Notes: generated from the sequence alone by a model not told the origin. DNA of 64,000 nt from Paenibacillus sp. 598K (GCF_003851045.1 NZ_BFBX01000001.1:93083-157082), one strand, 5' to 3'. Shown: positions 1-9,836, counted from the stretch's first letter. Made by a program: numbers and translations.

Positions 1-3000
1 GTCAACGGATCGGCTACCGTCCTGGCCTCCGCTAACCAGACGTTGTCGATCAACCAATGGTATGATCTCAAGGTCGTGGCGATCGGCAGTCAACTCCAGG
101 GCTACCTGAACAATGTCAAGGTGATCGACCATACGGATACGCAGTATGCGTCGGGCAAGGTCGGCCTGCAAAATCTGACGCAAACGATGTCGGCGGACAA
201 TGTCGTCGTGACCGAAATCAAGGCGACGCTCGAGGATGGCACGAAGCTGCCGGCTTCATACGACCCGGTTGTGGTCGCGACCTTGACGGGGCAGCAGCCG
301 GCGATGCCGCAGACGATCAGCGGCGTAGCGTATGACAATTCAACAATCGATGAGATTCATGTCGACTGGAGCATGCCGGCGGAGGCCGATTATTCGCAAG
401 TGTTGGCCCCTGCGATCGAGGTGACGGGGACCGCATATTTGAAGGTGGGGGCCGAGCAGACGAGACATGAGCTGGCCGAGCCGGTGCATGCCTATGTAGA
501 GGTGGTGCCTCCCGATCTGAGATACTTTATCGATGCGGGCGCCGGCGCGCCGCATATCTATCAAGCGGTCAAGGCGCTTGCGGGCGACGAATTGCTCAAC
601 GCCTCCGCCAATGCGGCGTACGATGCGTCGTCGGGGTGGGGCTATGTCGCGCGGACCAGCGCGGGCGCGAACAGCGCCATCATCAACAAGTCGGAGCAGT
701 CCGACCTCGACAAAAACGCGACCGGCATCATGATCGACGGCGGCGACCCGCTGTCCACGCTCTCCTACAAGCTCGATGGGCTGGAGGGCGGCAAAAGCTA
801 CCGATTCAGCTCCTATCATCGTCTGTGGTGGAGCAATGAGATGCCGATCAAAATCGCCATCGACTACATGCTCGGCGGCAAAAAGGTGTCCCATATCGTC
901 AATCGTCTCCATCTGGATCATGCCGGACATTCCCGGCTCGTCACCTACGATCTCGAGCTGCCCGAGGGCGCAACCGACGTGACCTACGTCCTGACCAACG
1001 CGGGCTCTTATACGGACGGCCCGGGGTCAGGCAAGACGAACAAAAACGCAGCGATCAGCTGGTTGGCCGTGCAGGAGCTGGCAGGTGCGGCGCAGCCGAT
1101 GACGTATGCCTCGCTAGGCGGCTTGGCCGGTCAAAATACCGATGTCTGGTTCGACACGAGCGGCGTCCCGATCCAAGCGCATGGCGGACAGGTCGTCTGG
1201 GTGGAGCATGTATCCTGGAACGGCAATGTACCGGCCTATACGGATAGCCCGTCGGACGAGGACGGCGCCTGGCTATGGGTGGGGGAGGACAAGACCTACG
1301 GGGGACGGCCAATCGGCGGCATCCACACCTATGTGTCCAAGGATCTCTACAATTGGGTGGACATGGGCATCGCGTTGTACCCGCATCGCGTATTCCCGAT
1401 GGAGAAAACAGCGAATGGCTCTGGCGTCCAGTTCAGCGATAGCCAGCTTGCGGCCTTGAAGGCCCGCGCGATGGGGACGGCGGGCGTCGGCGTGAACGAA
1501 ATGGGCGAGCCGTTATCCCGGTTCGACATCGACTATGCCCGCGATTTCCTGCAGGCGTATGTCGATACGAGCGTCCATCCCGACTATAGCCGCAGCGACG
1601 ACGCAGCCTTCGACTACACATCCGCAACCTACGACGAGGCCAATCTGCGACTCGCCTTCGATCGCACGTATGCCTACTACTCGATTATGGAACGTCCCAA
1701 GATGCTGTACAACGATACGACGAAGCAGTATGTCCTCGTCTATCATGTCGACGGCCCTTCGGACGCTCGCATCCTGGAGTTCTACGATACGCTGAAGAAC
1801 AGCCCGATGGTCGTCACAGCAGCCAGCCGTTACAGCCGGGCGCAGATGGGCTTCGCCGTATCGGACTCGCCATTCGGCCCGTTCAAGCTGGTCAACGCCC
1901 AACGTATGAATTATGTCGAAGGGCGCTACGACAGCAGTCCGGGGATGGCGCGCGACATGACGGTGTTCAAGGACGACGATGGCAAGGCGTACGCCATCTA
2001 CTCCAGCGAGGAAAATCGCTACACGTACATCTCGCTGCTGAACGACGATTATACGGCCCCCCTCAAAAACGGCACAGAGGGCTTCGGCGAAACGTTCACG
2101 GGCCGCGTATTCACGGATATGAATCGGGAAGCGCCGGCGGTGTTCAAATATAACGGCGATTATTATTTCATTACGTCCGGTACGACGGGCTGGGACCCCA
2201 ATCCCTCGATCGCCTACCGCGCCAATCATATCTTCGGCAATACGACAGACGGCGGCCAGACGTTTACGGCGTATACGAACCTGGGCAACCCGTTCCCGAA
2301 CGACAGCTCCAACACGTCGTATCGCTCACAGTCGACGGCGGTTATCCCATACGATCCCGAGAACGGACTGTTCATCTATATGGGCGACCGTTGGATCCAG
2401 CGCGCGCTGGATACGTCGGGTTATGTATGGACGCCGATCCGTATCACCGATGACGGAGCCCGGATCGAGGGCCAGACTGTGAGCGACTGGAAGCTGGAGT
2501 CGCTTGATGCGCTCGCGCCGCTACAGGTGCTGGAGGGCGGCGAGCATGCCGTCAAGCTGGGCGAAGCGTTGGAATTGCCCGAGACGCTGAAGGTGAAGCA
2601 AGGCTCTGCGGTGTATGACGGGGTGCCCGTCAGCTGGGATCCAGCGAGCTTGGCGGCGGCCAGTCTGAGACTGGGAACGGCAGAGGTGCAAGGCACGCTG
2701 GGCGGAAGCTCCGCCGTGGCCGGTCTGACCGTCCGCGTCGACGTTGCCGTAGCGCTCCCGGACCATATGATCTATTTCGTCAGCCCGTCCTCTGCTGCTG
2801 TGGCGCAGTACGCGCAGTTGGTCGCCGACTATACGGCTGCTACGGGCCAGCAGCTCCGGCATAGCGACGCGGAGCAAAGCTACGATCCCGCGAGCGGCAG
2901 AACCTGGGGCTACACTGGCACGAACAGCATCCTCCGCTCCAATAGCACGGATATCTACCAAAGCTTGCGTTATGTCAATACGACCAGCACCAGGGAGCTG

Positions 3001-4338
3001 ACCTACAAGTTCGACCTTGAGGCGGGCGAATACCATGTCTACCTCGGCTTTTATGACCCGTGGTTCTCGTCCTCCCAATCGAACCGCGTCGTCAGCACCT
3101 CCATCAACGGGACGACGGTGGAGACGGGCAGGGTCATCAACGGCTCCTACGAGACTGCGGCCCACCCGAATATCGCCATGGACGCAGACGGAACGATGGA
3201 GATCGTCGTATCCCCGGACAGGACAGGCAGCAATACCGACGTGCAGCTGAGCTGGATCATCATCGCCAAGACGACAGCGGATGCGGAGCCGACAACGGAC
3301 AAGGCGGCGCTGCAAGCGTTGTATGACGAGCTGCGGGATAAGCCAAACGCCAACTACACGACAGCAAGCTGGAGCGTCTTCCTGAGCGCGCTGACGGGAG
3401 CGCAGGCGGTGCTCCAGAATGAAACGGCAACCCAGCAGCAGGCGGATGACGCGCTTCAAACGCTTCGAGCTGCGGCGGACGGGCTGGAGACGAAGCCTCC
3501 GGTGGACAACCCGCTGTACATGACGGGAGCGGAGAGCGTCGTAACCGGGCAAGTCTTTGAGGTAACGATCGGGTTGGGATCCTTTAGCGAGAGCGTATAC
3601 GCGCATGATTTCACAGTCCTCTATGATCCGGCGCAGGTGGAATATATCGGAGCGGAAGCGTTGAAGGACGGCTTTGCGATCCTGGATCAGACGGTCTCGG
3701 ACGGCCAGATCCGTTTCCTGGCCAGCGATACGCAGCCGGTGGAAGCGAATGGCGAGCCTACGGCGCTGCTGAAGCTGCAGTTCCGTGCGATGGCATTGTC
3801 TGAGACTGCGGCAAGCGCCATGACGCTGACGGATGTCATATTGGCAGACGCTTCGGGTACCGAGATGGCGGTAGAGGAGCCGGTAACGTACAGCTTCGAT
3901 ATCGAGGCAGTGATCAAAGACGCGCTGCATACGGCGATATCCAGTGCGACCGCGCTGCATGACTCTGCCGTCGAGGGGCAGCAGGCAGGGCAATATCCGA
4001 GCGGCTCGAAGGCAACGCTGTGGCAGGCAATTCAGGCCGCGGTGGCTACGCAGGCGAATGAAGCGGCAACGCAGGAGATGGTCGATCAGGCGGTACAGGC
4101 ACTGAGCGTAGCGGCGCAGACCTTCGAAGCGCTGGCGATCACGCTGGCGCCGGGCGATCTGAACGGCGACGGCAAGCTCGGCGTCGGAGATCTGGCGTTG
4201 ATGGCCGCCGCATACTACGGCAGATCGAGCAGCGACACGGACTGGGACGCTTACAAGAAAGGCGATCTGAACGGCGACGGCGTCATCGATATCGCCGACC
4301 TGCGCAAGCTGGCGCAAGGGATCATGGGCAGGATCTAG
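1..4338 (+). CDS. Secreted GH43-type galactan/arabinogalactan hydrolase with cohesin and dockerin (5' partial)
   Basis: The frame is open from the first base, so the N-terminus and signal peptide lie outside the window; 1445 residues are visible. Order seen: end of a LamG-like sandwich (1-65), bacterial Ig-like domain (about 85-175), galactose-binding-like module (178-360), GH43 five-blade propeller (about 368-815), second Ig-like domain (838-915), malectin-like module (920-1090), FIVAR helical repeat, cohesin (about 1168-1300), FIVAR repeat, C-terminal type I dockerin (1384-1445). GH43 motifs include IQAHGGQVVWVE, ARDMTVFKDDDGKAY and REAPAVFKYNGDYYF, whose Glu (codon 2128-2130) is the likely acid. 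These resemble the exo-beta-1,3-galactanase subfamilies; that substrate is inferred. The dockerin has two DLNGDG calcium loops. Having both a cohesin and a dockerin in one enzyme is unusual. It lies 8 bp before an SLH-anchored cohesin gene, so it probably acts at the cell surface. Confidence 0.85.
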   Translation, partial: VNGSATVLASANQTLSINQWYDLKVVAIGSQLQGYLNNVKVIDHTDTQYASGKVGLQNLTQTMSADNVVVTEIKATLEDGTKLPASYDPVVVATLTGQQPAMPQTISGVAYDNSTIDEIHVDWSMPAEADYSQVLAPAIEVTGTAYLKVGAEQTRHELAEPVHAYVEVVPPDLRYFIDAGAGAPHIYQAVKALAGDELLNASANAAYDASSGWGYVARTSAGANSAIINKSEQSDLDKNATGIMIDGGDPLSTLSYKLDGLEGGKSYRFSSYHRLWWSNEMPIKIAIDYMLGGKKVSHIVNRLHLDHAGHSRLVTYDLELPEGATDVTYVLTNAGSYTDGPGSGKTNKNAAISWLAVQELAGAAQPMTYASLGGLAGQNTDVWFDTSGVPIQAHGGQVVWVEHVSWNGNVPAYTDSPSDEDGAWLWVGEDKTYGGRPIGGIHTYVSKDLYNWVDMGIALYPHRVFPMEKTANGSGVQFSDSQLAALKARAMGTAGVGVNEMGEPLSRFDIDYARDFLQAYVDTSVHPDYSRSDDAAFDYTSATYDEANLRLAFDRTYAYYSIMERPKMLYNDTTKQYVLVYHVDGPSDARILEFYDTLKNSPMVVTAASRYSRAQMGFAVSDSPFGPFKLVNAQRMNYVEGRYDSSPGMARDMTVFKDDDGKAYAIYSSEENRYTYISLLNDDYTAPLKNGTEGFGETFTGRVFTDMNREAPAVFKYNGDYYFITSGTTGWDPNPSIAYRANHIFGNTTDGGQTFTAYTNLGNPFPNDSSNTSYRSQSTAVIPYDPENGLFIYMGDRWIQRALDTSGYVWTPIRITDDGARIEGQTVSDWKLESLDALAPLQVLEGGEHAVKLGEALELPETLKVKQGSAVYDGVPVSWDPASLAAASLRLGTAEVQGTLGGSSAVAGLTVRVDVAVALPDHMIYFVSPSSAAVAQYAQLVADYTAATGQQLRHSDAEQSYDPASGRTWGYTGTNSILRSNSTDIYQSLRYVNTTSTRELTYKFDLEAGEYHVYLGFYDPWFSSSQSNRVVSTSINGTTVETGRVINGSYETAAHPNIAMDADGTMEIVVSPDRTGSNTDVQLSWIIIAKTTADAEPTTDKAALQALYDELRDKPNANYTTASWSVFLSALTGAQAVLQNETATQQQADDALQTLRAAADGLETKPPVDNPLYMTGAESVVTGQVFEVTIGLGSFSESVYAHDFTVLYDPAQVEYIGAEALKDGFAILDQTVSDGQIRFLASDTQPVEANGEPTALLKLQFRAMALSETAASAMTLTDVILADASGTEMAVEEPVTYSFDIEAVIKDALHTAISSATALHDSAVEGQQAGQYPSGSKATLWQAIQAAVATQANEAATQEMVDQAVQALSVAAQTFEALAITLAPGDLNGDGKLGVGDLALMAAAYYGRSSSDTDWDAYKKGDLNGDGVIDIADLRKLAQGIMGRI

Positions 4339-4346
4339 CGAGGGGG

Positions 4347-6173
4347 ATGAAGAAGGGTATGAATAGCCGAATTACAAATAGAGCGTGGTGCCTCGCACTG
4401 GTAGGGCTGCTGCTATGCTCGGTATGGCCGCAAGCGCTGTTCGCGGCGCCGGAGGCCCCGGAGTTCTACATGAGCGTGTCCAAGGCCGAGGTCAAGGTGG
4501 GCGAGACGATCGTTGTGGAGATCGGTCTGCGCAACGCGCGAGAGCTGGTGGCGTACGAGCTGAACCTGATGTTCGATCCGGCCTTGTGGACGGCGGGCAG
4601 CAGCGTCTTCACCAGCAAGCTAAGCGGCTTCAGCGGGCTGGCCAATGCCGAATTGCTGGCCGCAGGCCAGGTGCGCGGCGTCTATAGCAAGCTCGGCGAT
4701 GCGCCAGGCGAGAGCGGCAACCTCGTGCTCGGCACCGTCAAGCTGACCGCCAAGGCGGTCGGCGCAGCGGAGTTCACGCTGGGCGCGATCAAGCTGGGAG
4801 ATACCGGCGAGCAGTGGATGAGTCATGCTCCGGGTATCAAAACGAGCGTAAATATCGTCAGCGGCGGGTCGAGTGGAGGCGACAGCGGCTCGGGCAGCGG
4901 CCCTGGGGGCGGCGATAGCGGCTCGGGGACCGGCCCGGGTGGAGGAGATGGCGATGGCGGATCAGGGGGCAATACGGGGGAGAGCGGTACGAGCGGCGGC
5001 AGCGGCCCGAATCTCGGCAAGGAACCGATCATCACGGCGACCTCTGTGCTGGTGGAAGCGCCGGAGGTTGTCGACGGCACGGCGCAGGTGAAGCTGAGCG
5101 ACGATCACATGAAGCGAGCGATCGAGCTGCTGAGCGGCTCGACGCTGCGGATCGTGGTGAAGCCTGATGCCTCGACGGGCAAGGTGGCGGTGTCGTTCCC
5201 TCTGGCTCAGATGCGGGCCGAATCGGGGCGCAAAGTGCAGCAAATCGTCATCGACAGCGGTCTGGCTCGGGTAACGCTGGAACGGCGACTGATCGAAGAA
5301 GCAGAATCTGTCCTGCAGTTCTCGGCGACGCGGCTGGATGCGTCGGCGATTCCGGCCGGGCTCGGCGAGCAGGTTGCTCCGGGAGCTGCGGGCTATCATC
5401 TCGAGCTGCTGCTGGACGGACGTTCGATCGCTGCGTTCGGCGCAGGCGACGTAATGATAGAGTTGCCCTATACACTGCGGCCTGGGGAGACGGCGGACAA
5501 CGTCGTCGTCTACTATATAGCGGCTAACGGCAAGCCGGAGCTGGTCAAAAATGCAAGATACAATCCGGAGACGCAAACCGTCAAGTTTAACCCCAAGCGC
5601 TTCGGTCTGTACTTCCCGGCCTACGTACACAAGACGTTCGCCGACCTCGGCAAGGCGGAATGGGCGAGAGTCTACATCGAAGCGCTCGCGGCGCGGGATG
5701 CGGTAAACGGCGTCGGCAACGGCGCATTCGACCCGAACGGCCAACTGACGCGGGCGCAGTTCATCACGATGCTGGTGCAGCTGTTCGAGCTGGAGGAGAC
5801 GTCGGCAGCGGCGACCTTCACCGACGCGAAGCGGGAGACGTGGTATTATCCAGCCGTATCGTCCGCGCAGCGGCTCGGCATCGTGCAGGGCAAGCCGGAC
5901 GGCAGCTTCGGGATCAACGATCCGATCAGCCGACAAGACATGGCGGTGATGCTGCACCGCGCCTCGACGGCGCTGGGGCTGACGTGGAGCCGGACCGCAG
6001 CGGCGCCGACGTTCACGGATGCCGCCAGTATCGCGCCTTATGCGGTAGAAGCGATAGCGCTCATGCAGGAGCAAGGCATCATGGACGGCATGGGCGACGG
6101 CAGCTTCGCGCCGCAGGGACTGTCGACGCGGGCGCAGGCAGCAGCTGTGCTGTACAGGCTGTTCGGGCTGTAG
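4347..6173 (+). CDS. SLH-anchored cohesin protein (anchoring-scaffoldin-like)
   Basis: 608 residues. A signal peptide (1-34, cleavage near ALFAA) leads into a cohesin-like beta-sandwich (about 38-172; VSKAEVKVGETIVVEIGLR, then YELNLMFDPALW). A Gly/Ser/Asp-rich linker (173-222) and an all-beta middle region (230-425) precede three SLH repeats (about 430-483, 489-545, 554-608), each with the FxD opening and a TRAQ/SRQD-type motif. SLH repeats bind pyruvylated secondary wall polymer, so the protein should display its cohesin on the surface. The gene starts 8 bp after the dockerin/cohesin enzyme, which implies one transcript and a cohesin-dockerin partnership (inference). ATG 4347 abuts GAGGGGG; ATG 4359 is an alternative start with better spacing. 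The cohesin call rests on fold-like pattern only. Confidence 0.85.
   Translation: MKKGMNSRITNRAWCLALVGLLLCSVWPQALFAAPEAPEFYMSVSKAEVKVGETIVVEIGLRNARELVAYELNLMFDPALWTAGSSVFTSKLSGFSGLANAELLAAGQVRGVYSKLGDAPGESGNLVLGTVKLTAKAVGAAEFTLGAIKLGDTGEQWMSHAPGIKTSVNIVSGGSSGGDSGSGSGPGGGDSGSGTGPGGGDGDGGSGGNTGESGTSGGSGPNLGKEPIITATSVLVEAPEVVDGTAQVKLSDDHMKRAIELLSGSTLRIVVKPDASTGKVAVSFPLAQMRAESGRKVQQIVIDSGLARVTLERRLIEEAESVLQFSATRLDASAIPAGLGEQVAPGAAGYHLELLLDGRSIAAFGAGDVMIELPYTLRPGETADNVVVYYIAANGKPELVKNARYNPETQTVKFNPKRFGLYFPAYVHKTFADLGKAEWARVYIEALAARDAVNGVGNGAFDPNGQLTRAQFITMLVQLFELEETSAAATFTDAKRETWYYPAVSSAQRLGIVQGKPDGSFGINDPISRQDMAVMLHRASTALGLTWSRTAAAPTFTDAASIAPYAVEAIALMQEQGIMDGMGDGSFAPQGLSTRAQAAAVLYRLFGL
4861..4995 (+). 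repeat. Low-complexity Gly/Ser/Asp linker repeat inside the SLH-cohesin gene
   Basis: GC-rich imperfect tandem units encode alternating GGGDSGSG and GPGGGD blocks, a flexible linker between the cohesin and the wall-facing part. Such units can change number by slippage. Confidence 0.6.
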
Positions 6174-6239
6174 CCAGAACGATCCCGTGACCGTAGGCTT
6201 GGTTTTGAGGGCAGCCTGAGAGATAGGAGGAAGAGGACG

Positions 6240-7421
6240 ATGACAGGAGCTAATGCCAACGTCGATCAAGCGGCGCAGCGCGCCTACTGGCTGGAGAAGC
6301 TGAGGCAGCTCGCCGATCCGGTCCTGGGCCCCTTGGCCGAGCGGAGGCTCAAGTTGTCCATGCCGATCGAATGCAAGCCCGGCATGGAGGAGGATCGCGC
6401 CAAGTATACGCATCTGGAGGCGCTGGGCAGGCTGTTGGCGGGCATAGCGCCATGGCTGGAGCAGCCAGGCGGCGCAGAGGAGGAAGCGGAAGAGAAGCTG
6501 CGCATCCAATATGCGGCGCTGGCCAGGGCTGCGATCGATGCCGGGACGAACCCGGCATCGCCGGATGCCATGAACTTCGCGGAGGGCGGGCAGCCGATCG
6601 TGGACGCTGCCTTCCTGGCGCAGGCGCTGCTGCGCGCGCCTGGCGAGCTGTGGAGCAAGCTGACGCCGGAGGTGCAGCGCAATGTCGCGGACGCGCTCAA
6701 GGCGACGCGCAGTCGCAAGCCTCACGCGTCCAACTGGCTGCTGTTCTCCGCCCTGATCGAAGCGGCGTTGTATGTCATGGGAGAGCCGGATTGGGACCCG
6801 ATGCGGATCGACTATGCGATCCGGCAGCATGAGCAGTGGTACAAAGGCGACGGCGCCTATGGCGACGGACCGGAGTTCCATTGGGACTATTACAACAGCT
6901 TCGTCATCCAGCCAATGTTGATCGACCTGCTGGAGACGATGCGCGGACAGGACGAGACCTGGGATGCGCTGCGCCCTGTCGCGCAGCTTCGGGCGCGCCG
7001 ATATGCCGCTGTCCTGGAGCGGTTCATCGGGCCCGACGGCTCGTTCCCGCCGATCGGGCGTTCGCTCCCTTACCGCTGCGGGGCGTTCCACAGCCTCGCC
7101 CAGAGCGCGATGCGCGGCGAGCTGCCGGATGAGCTCTCCCCCGAGAGCGTACGGTGCGCGCTGACGGCGGTCATTCGCCGTACATTGGACGCACCGGGCA
7201 CCTTTACGCCGGATGGGTGGCTGACGATCGGACTCGCAGGACATCAGCCGGAGCTTGGCGAGCGCTATATCTCGACTGGGAGCCTGTATCTGTGTGCCGC
7301 GGCCTTCCTGCCGCTGGGCCTGCCGGCTTCGCATCGGTTCTGGAGCGGTCCGGCCGCGCCCTGGACCTCTCGCATCGTCTGGAGCGGGGGAGATATCCCG
7401 ATCGATAGCGCTTTTTCGTAG
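6240..7421 (+). CDS. DUF2264 domain protein (putative glycan hydrolase)
   Basis: 393 residues, matching the DUF2264 family over its length: N-terminal THLEALGRLLAGIAPWLE, central DGPEFHWDYYNSFVIQPML, and a C-terminal PWTSRIVWSGGDIP. The family is an alpha/alpha-toroid found in polysaccharide utilisation loci; from memory, some members are placed in CAZy GH154 with beta-glucuronidase activity, which would suit arabinogalactan side chains, but I cannot confirm that here. There is no signal peptide, so the protein should be cytoplasmic and act on imported oligosaccharides. AGGAGG at 6225-6230 fixes the ATG start. It lies 66 bp after the SLH-cohesin gene and before a sulfatase. Confidence 0.8.
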   Translation: MTGANANVDQAAQRAYWLEKLRQLADPVLGPLAERRLKLSMPIECKPGMEEDRAKYTHLEALGRLLAGIAPWLEQPGGAEEEAEEKLRIQYAALARAAIDAGTNPASPDAMNFAEGGQPIVDAAFLAQALLRAPGELWSKLTPEVQRNVADALKATRSRKPHASNWLLFSALIEAALYVMGEPDWDPMRIDYAIRQHEQWYKGDGAYGDGPEFHWDYYNSFVIQPMLIDLLETMRGQDETWDALRPVAQLRARRYAAVLERFIGPDGSFPPIGRSLPYRCGAFHSLAQSAMRGELPDELSPESVRCALTAVIRRTLDAPGTFTPDGWLTIGLAGHQPELGERYISTGSLYLCAAAFLPLGLPASHRFWSGPAAPWTSRIVWSGGDIPIDSAFS

Positions 7422-7538
7422 AATGATACAAGTTATTCGAGTTCTATACCTGGTCACCCTCCTTGCGGATTAACTATACTTTAAGAAGCGGCGGCGTTGT
7501 CCCTGCTTCCAAAATACGAACCGCGAGGAGCGATACAT

Positions 7539-8999
7539 GTGAGAATATTGCTGCTAGATCTCGATTCGACCAATCCGACACATCTGGGATGTTATGGCTA
7601 TCACCGCAACACCTCGCCTCATATTGATCGCATCGCGCAGAGCGGGGTTACCTTTACCAACTATTATACATCGGACGCTCCCTGCTGCCCGTCCAGAAAC
7701 GCACTGATGAGCGGGAAATTCGGCATCCACAACGGAGTGGTCGGACATGGCGGGACCGCGGCCGATCAACGGCTGGAAGGGGCGAGCAGAGACTTCCAGA
7801 GCAAGCTCCATACGAACAGCCTGCCGGCGATATTCAGAAAGCAGGGGATGAAGACGGCCTTGATCAGCCCCTTTGCAGAGCGGCATTCGGCCTATAACTT
7901 CTATGCTGGCTTCCAGGAGATGTACAATACCGGCAGAAGCGGCATGGAGTCGGCCGAAGAGGTGACGCCAACCGTGCTGGACTGGCTGGACCGACATCAG
8001 CGCGAGGAGGATTGGTTTTTGTATGTGAATTACTGGGATCCGCATACGCCTTACCGCGCGCCGCAGGCGTTTGGCAATCCTTTTGAGGAGGAGCCGATCC
8101 CGGCTTGGCTTACGAGAGAGGTGTTCGAAGAGCATCGGCAAAAAATAGGTCCGCATAGCGTACATGAGCTGAATATGTATAACGACAAAACCTTCCCGGA
8201 ATATCCTCGACATCCCGGTAAAATCGAGCAGTATGAGGAACTGCGGCATATGATTGACGGGTATGATTGCGGCATTCGATATATGGATTCGCACTTGGGC
8301 CTTATATTCGACCGCTTGGAGCAACAAGGAATCATGGACGAGGTCGTCATCATCATTACGTCGGATCATGGGGAGAACATGGGGCAGTTGGGCATCTACG
8401 GGGAGCACGGCACTGCGGATCAGGGCACCTGCCGGATCCCGATGATCGTACGCTGGCCGGGAGCCGCGCAGAGCCATGTCGATCATGGCTTGCATTATCA
8501 CCTCGACTTGCTTCCCACCCTGGCTGAGCTGCTACAGCAGCAGCCTGTCCCCGATTGGGACGGTCAGAGCTATGCCTCCGTCATCCGCAGCGGAGCAGAG
8601 TCGGGTAGAGACTATCTCGTAGTGTCGCAGTGCGCTCATGTGTGCCAGCGCAGCGTCCGGTTCGGCGATTACCTGTACATCCGGACCTATCACGACGGGT
8701 ACCATTTGTTTGACAGAGAAATGTTGTTCCATATCGCCGACGATCCTCATGAAACGAACAATCTGGCGAAGCAGCGTCCGGAACTCTGCCGGGAAGCGGT
8801 CTATCTGCTGAACGAATGGCATGATACGGCCATGATGACCATGCCTTATGACGTCGACCCGATGTGGACGGTCATGAAGGAAGGGGGGCCGTATCATGCC
8901 AGGGGCCATCTGGCTCGATATGCGAGCCATCTGAGGGCTACGGGGCGGGCGGACGCCATTCCGAAGCTGCAAGAGCGGCATCCGCAGGAGCGTTTATAA
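7539..8999 (+). CDS. Sulfatase, Cys type
   Basis: 486 residues of the alkaline-phosphatase-like sulfatase family, which hydrolyses sulfate esters. The N-terminal LLLDLDSTNPTHLGCYGYHR supplies metal-binding Asp residues. CCPSR fits the C-x-P-S-R signature; its first Cys (residue 49, codon 7683-7685) would be oxidised to formylglycine. VIIITSDHGENMG supplies further metal ligands. No signal peptide is visible, so the enzyme is probably cytoplasmic. The start is GTG 7539 with GAGGAG at 7525-7530; an upstream TTG at 7497 is in frame but lacks a ribosome binding site. No formylglycine-generating enzyme lies in the window. The neighbours suggest a sulfated plant or algal glycan, but the substrate is not readable from the sequence. 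Confidence 0.9.
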   Translation: MRILLLDLDSTNPTHLGCYGYHRNTSPHIDRIAQSGVTFTNYYTSDAPCCPSRNALMSGKFGIHNGVVGHGGTAADQRLEGASRDFQSKLHTNSLPAIFRKQGMKTALISPFAERHSAYNFYAGFQEMYNTGRSGMESAEEVTPTVLDWLDRHQREEDWFLYVNYWDPHTPYRAPQAFGNPFEEEPIPAWLTREVFEEHRQKIGPHSVHELNMYNDKTFPEYPRHPGKIEQYEELRHMIDGYDCGIRYMDSHLGLIFDRLEQQGIMDEVVIIITSDHGENMGQLGIYGEHGTADQGTCRIPMIVRWPGAAQSHVDHGLHYHLDLLPTLAELLQQQPVPDWDGQSYASVIRSGAESGRDYLVVSQCAHVCQRSVRFGDYLYIRTYHDGYHLFDREMLFHIADDPHETNNLAKQRPELCREAVYLLNEWHDTAMMTMPYDVDPMWTVMKEGGPYHARGHLARYASHLRATGRADAIPKLQERHPQERL

Positions 9000-9008
9000 T
9001 GAGCTGCT

Positions 9009-9836
9009 CTACCCTAAGCTCCGGGACTCGACATGCTTCATCACATACTCTCTTGGCGACATCGACATGAATTTCTTGAAGGTTCTGGAGAAATACGAAG
9101 GATCGTAATAGCCCAGATGATCGGAGATCGCAGAAATGGTCATATCGGTTACCATCAAAAAATCGCATGCATCCATAATCCGCAAATAATGGACGTATTG
9201 AATGGGAGAATGGCCCATCTTTTCCTTGAAGATCGAAATCGTATAATTGGGCGAACGATGGATCAGTCTCGCCAATGTATCGATTTCGATCGGTTCCCGG
9301 TAATGGGCAAGCAGGTAGTTTTTTATCGTTTCGGCATATTGAACCTTCATTGGAGCGAGATTGGATTCATCCATTTCTTTCTCCAGCAACCCTAGCAACT
9401 CCTGCAAGATGCCTTTGCAGATATAATTCCTGGCCCGGTGGCCTTCTCTTAATTCGGAGAACATCTTTTCAATGCGGTGTTTGTAATAGTTCATGTTGCG
9501 TGCTCGGATAATAAAGTAATGCTGGCGTTTCAAGAAGTCCGGTTCATCTTGAAAAGGCAGGGTCTGCGTAAACAACACGGTATATTTGAGATGGGGCTGA
9601 CCGTTATAATTACTTCCGCTGCGTATTGAATGGATAGGCATAAACAGAATTTCGTTGGCGTTCAGCAAGATTTCTTCGCCATTGATCCAATAATGCGCCG
9701 TGCCTTCCAGCATAAACACAACAATATTCCAGCCGATTCTCTCTGCAGCGGTATGCCAATCGGGAATCATTTTGTCGAGATTAACGAAGAGTTCATCATG
9801 AAACACGACGCTCACTTCCTTTTCGGAGACTGACAT
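9009..9836 (-). CDS. AraC family transcriptional regulator (cupin-HTH)
   Basis: 275 residues. An N-terminal cupin-like sensor (AHYWINGEEILLNANEILFM) is followed by a C-terminal pair of HTH motifs (IDTLARLIHRSPNYTISIFK, then ISAISDHLGYYDPSYFSRTF) ending in MSPREY. It probably controls the glycan-degradation genes that converge on it and end 9 bp away (inference). The open frame extends upstream to 9995, but that part runs through a strong hairpin at 9911-9947, so ATG 9836 is the better start, although its ribosome binding site is weak. A minus-strand TATACT lies about 20 bp upstream of the ATG. Confidence 0.85.
   Translation of the reverse strand: MSVSEKEVSVVFHDELFVNLDKMIPDWHTAAERIGWNIVVFMLEGTAHYWINGEEILLNANEILFMPIHSIRSGSNYNGQPHLKYTVLFTQTLPFQDEPDFLKRQHYFIIRARNMNYYKHRIEKMFSELREGHRARNYICKGILQELLGLLEKEMDESNLAPMKVQYAETIKNYLLAHYREPIEIDTLARLIHRSPNYTISIFKEKMGHSPIQYVHYLRIMDACDFLMVTDMTISAISDHLGYYDPSYFSRTFKKFMSMSPREYVMKHVESRSLG

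Noticed and set aside
2521..4317. 600-codon minus-strand frame opposite the cohesin/dockerin region
   Set aside because: No domain or ribosome binding site; the plus strand shows cohesin, FIVAR and dockerin.
4962..7457. Very long open frame on the minus strand opposite the SLH-cohesin and DUF2264 genes
   Set aside because: Its translation is rich in Arg, Gln and His without domains, and the opposite strand has clear families. Typical antisense shadow in high-GC coding DNA.
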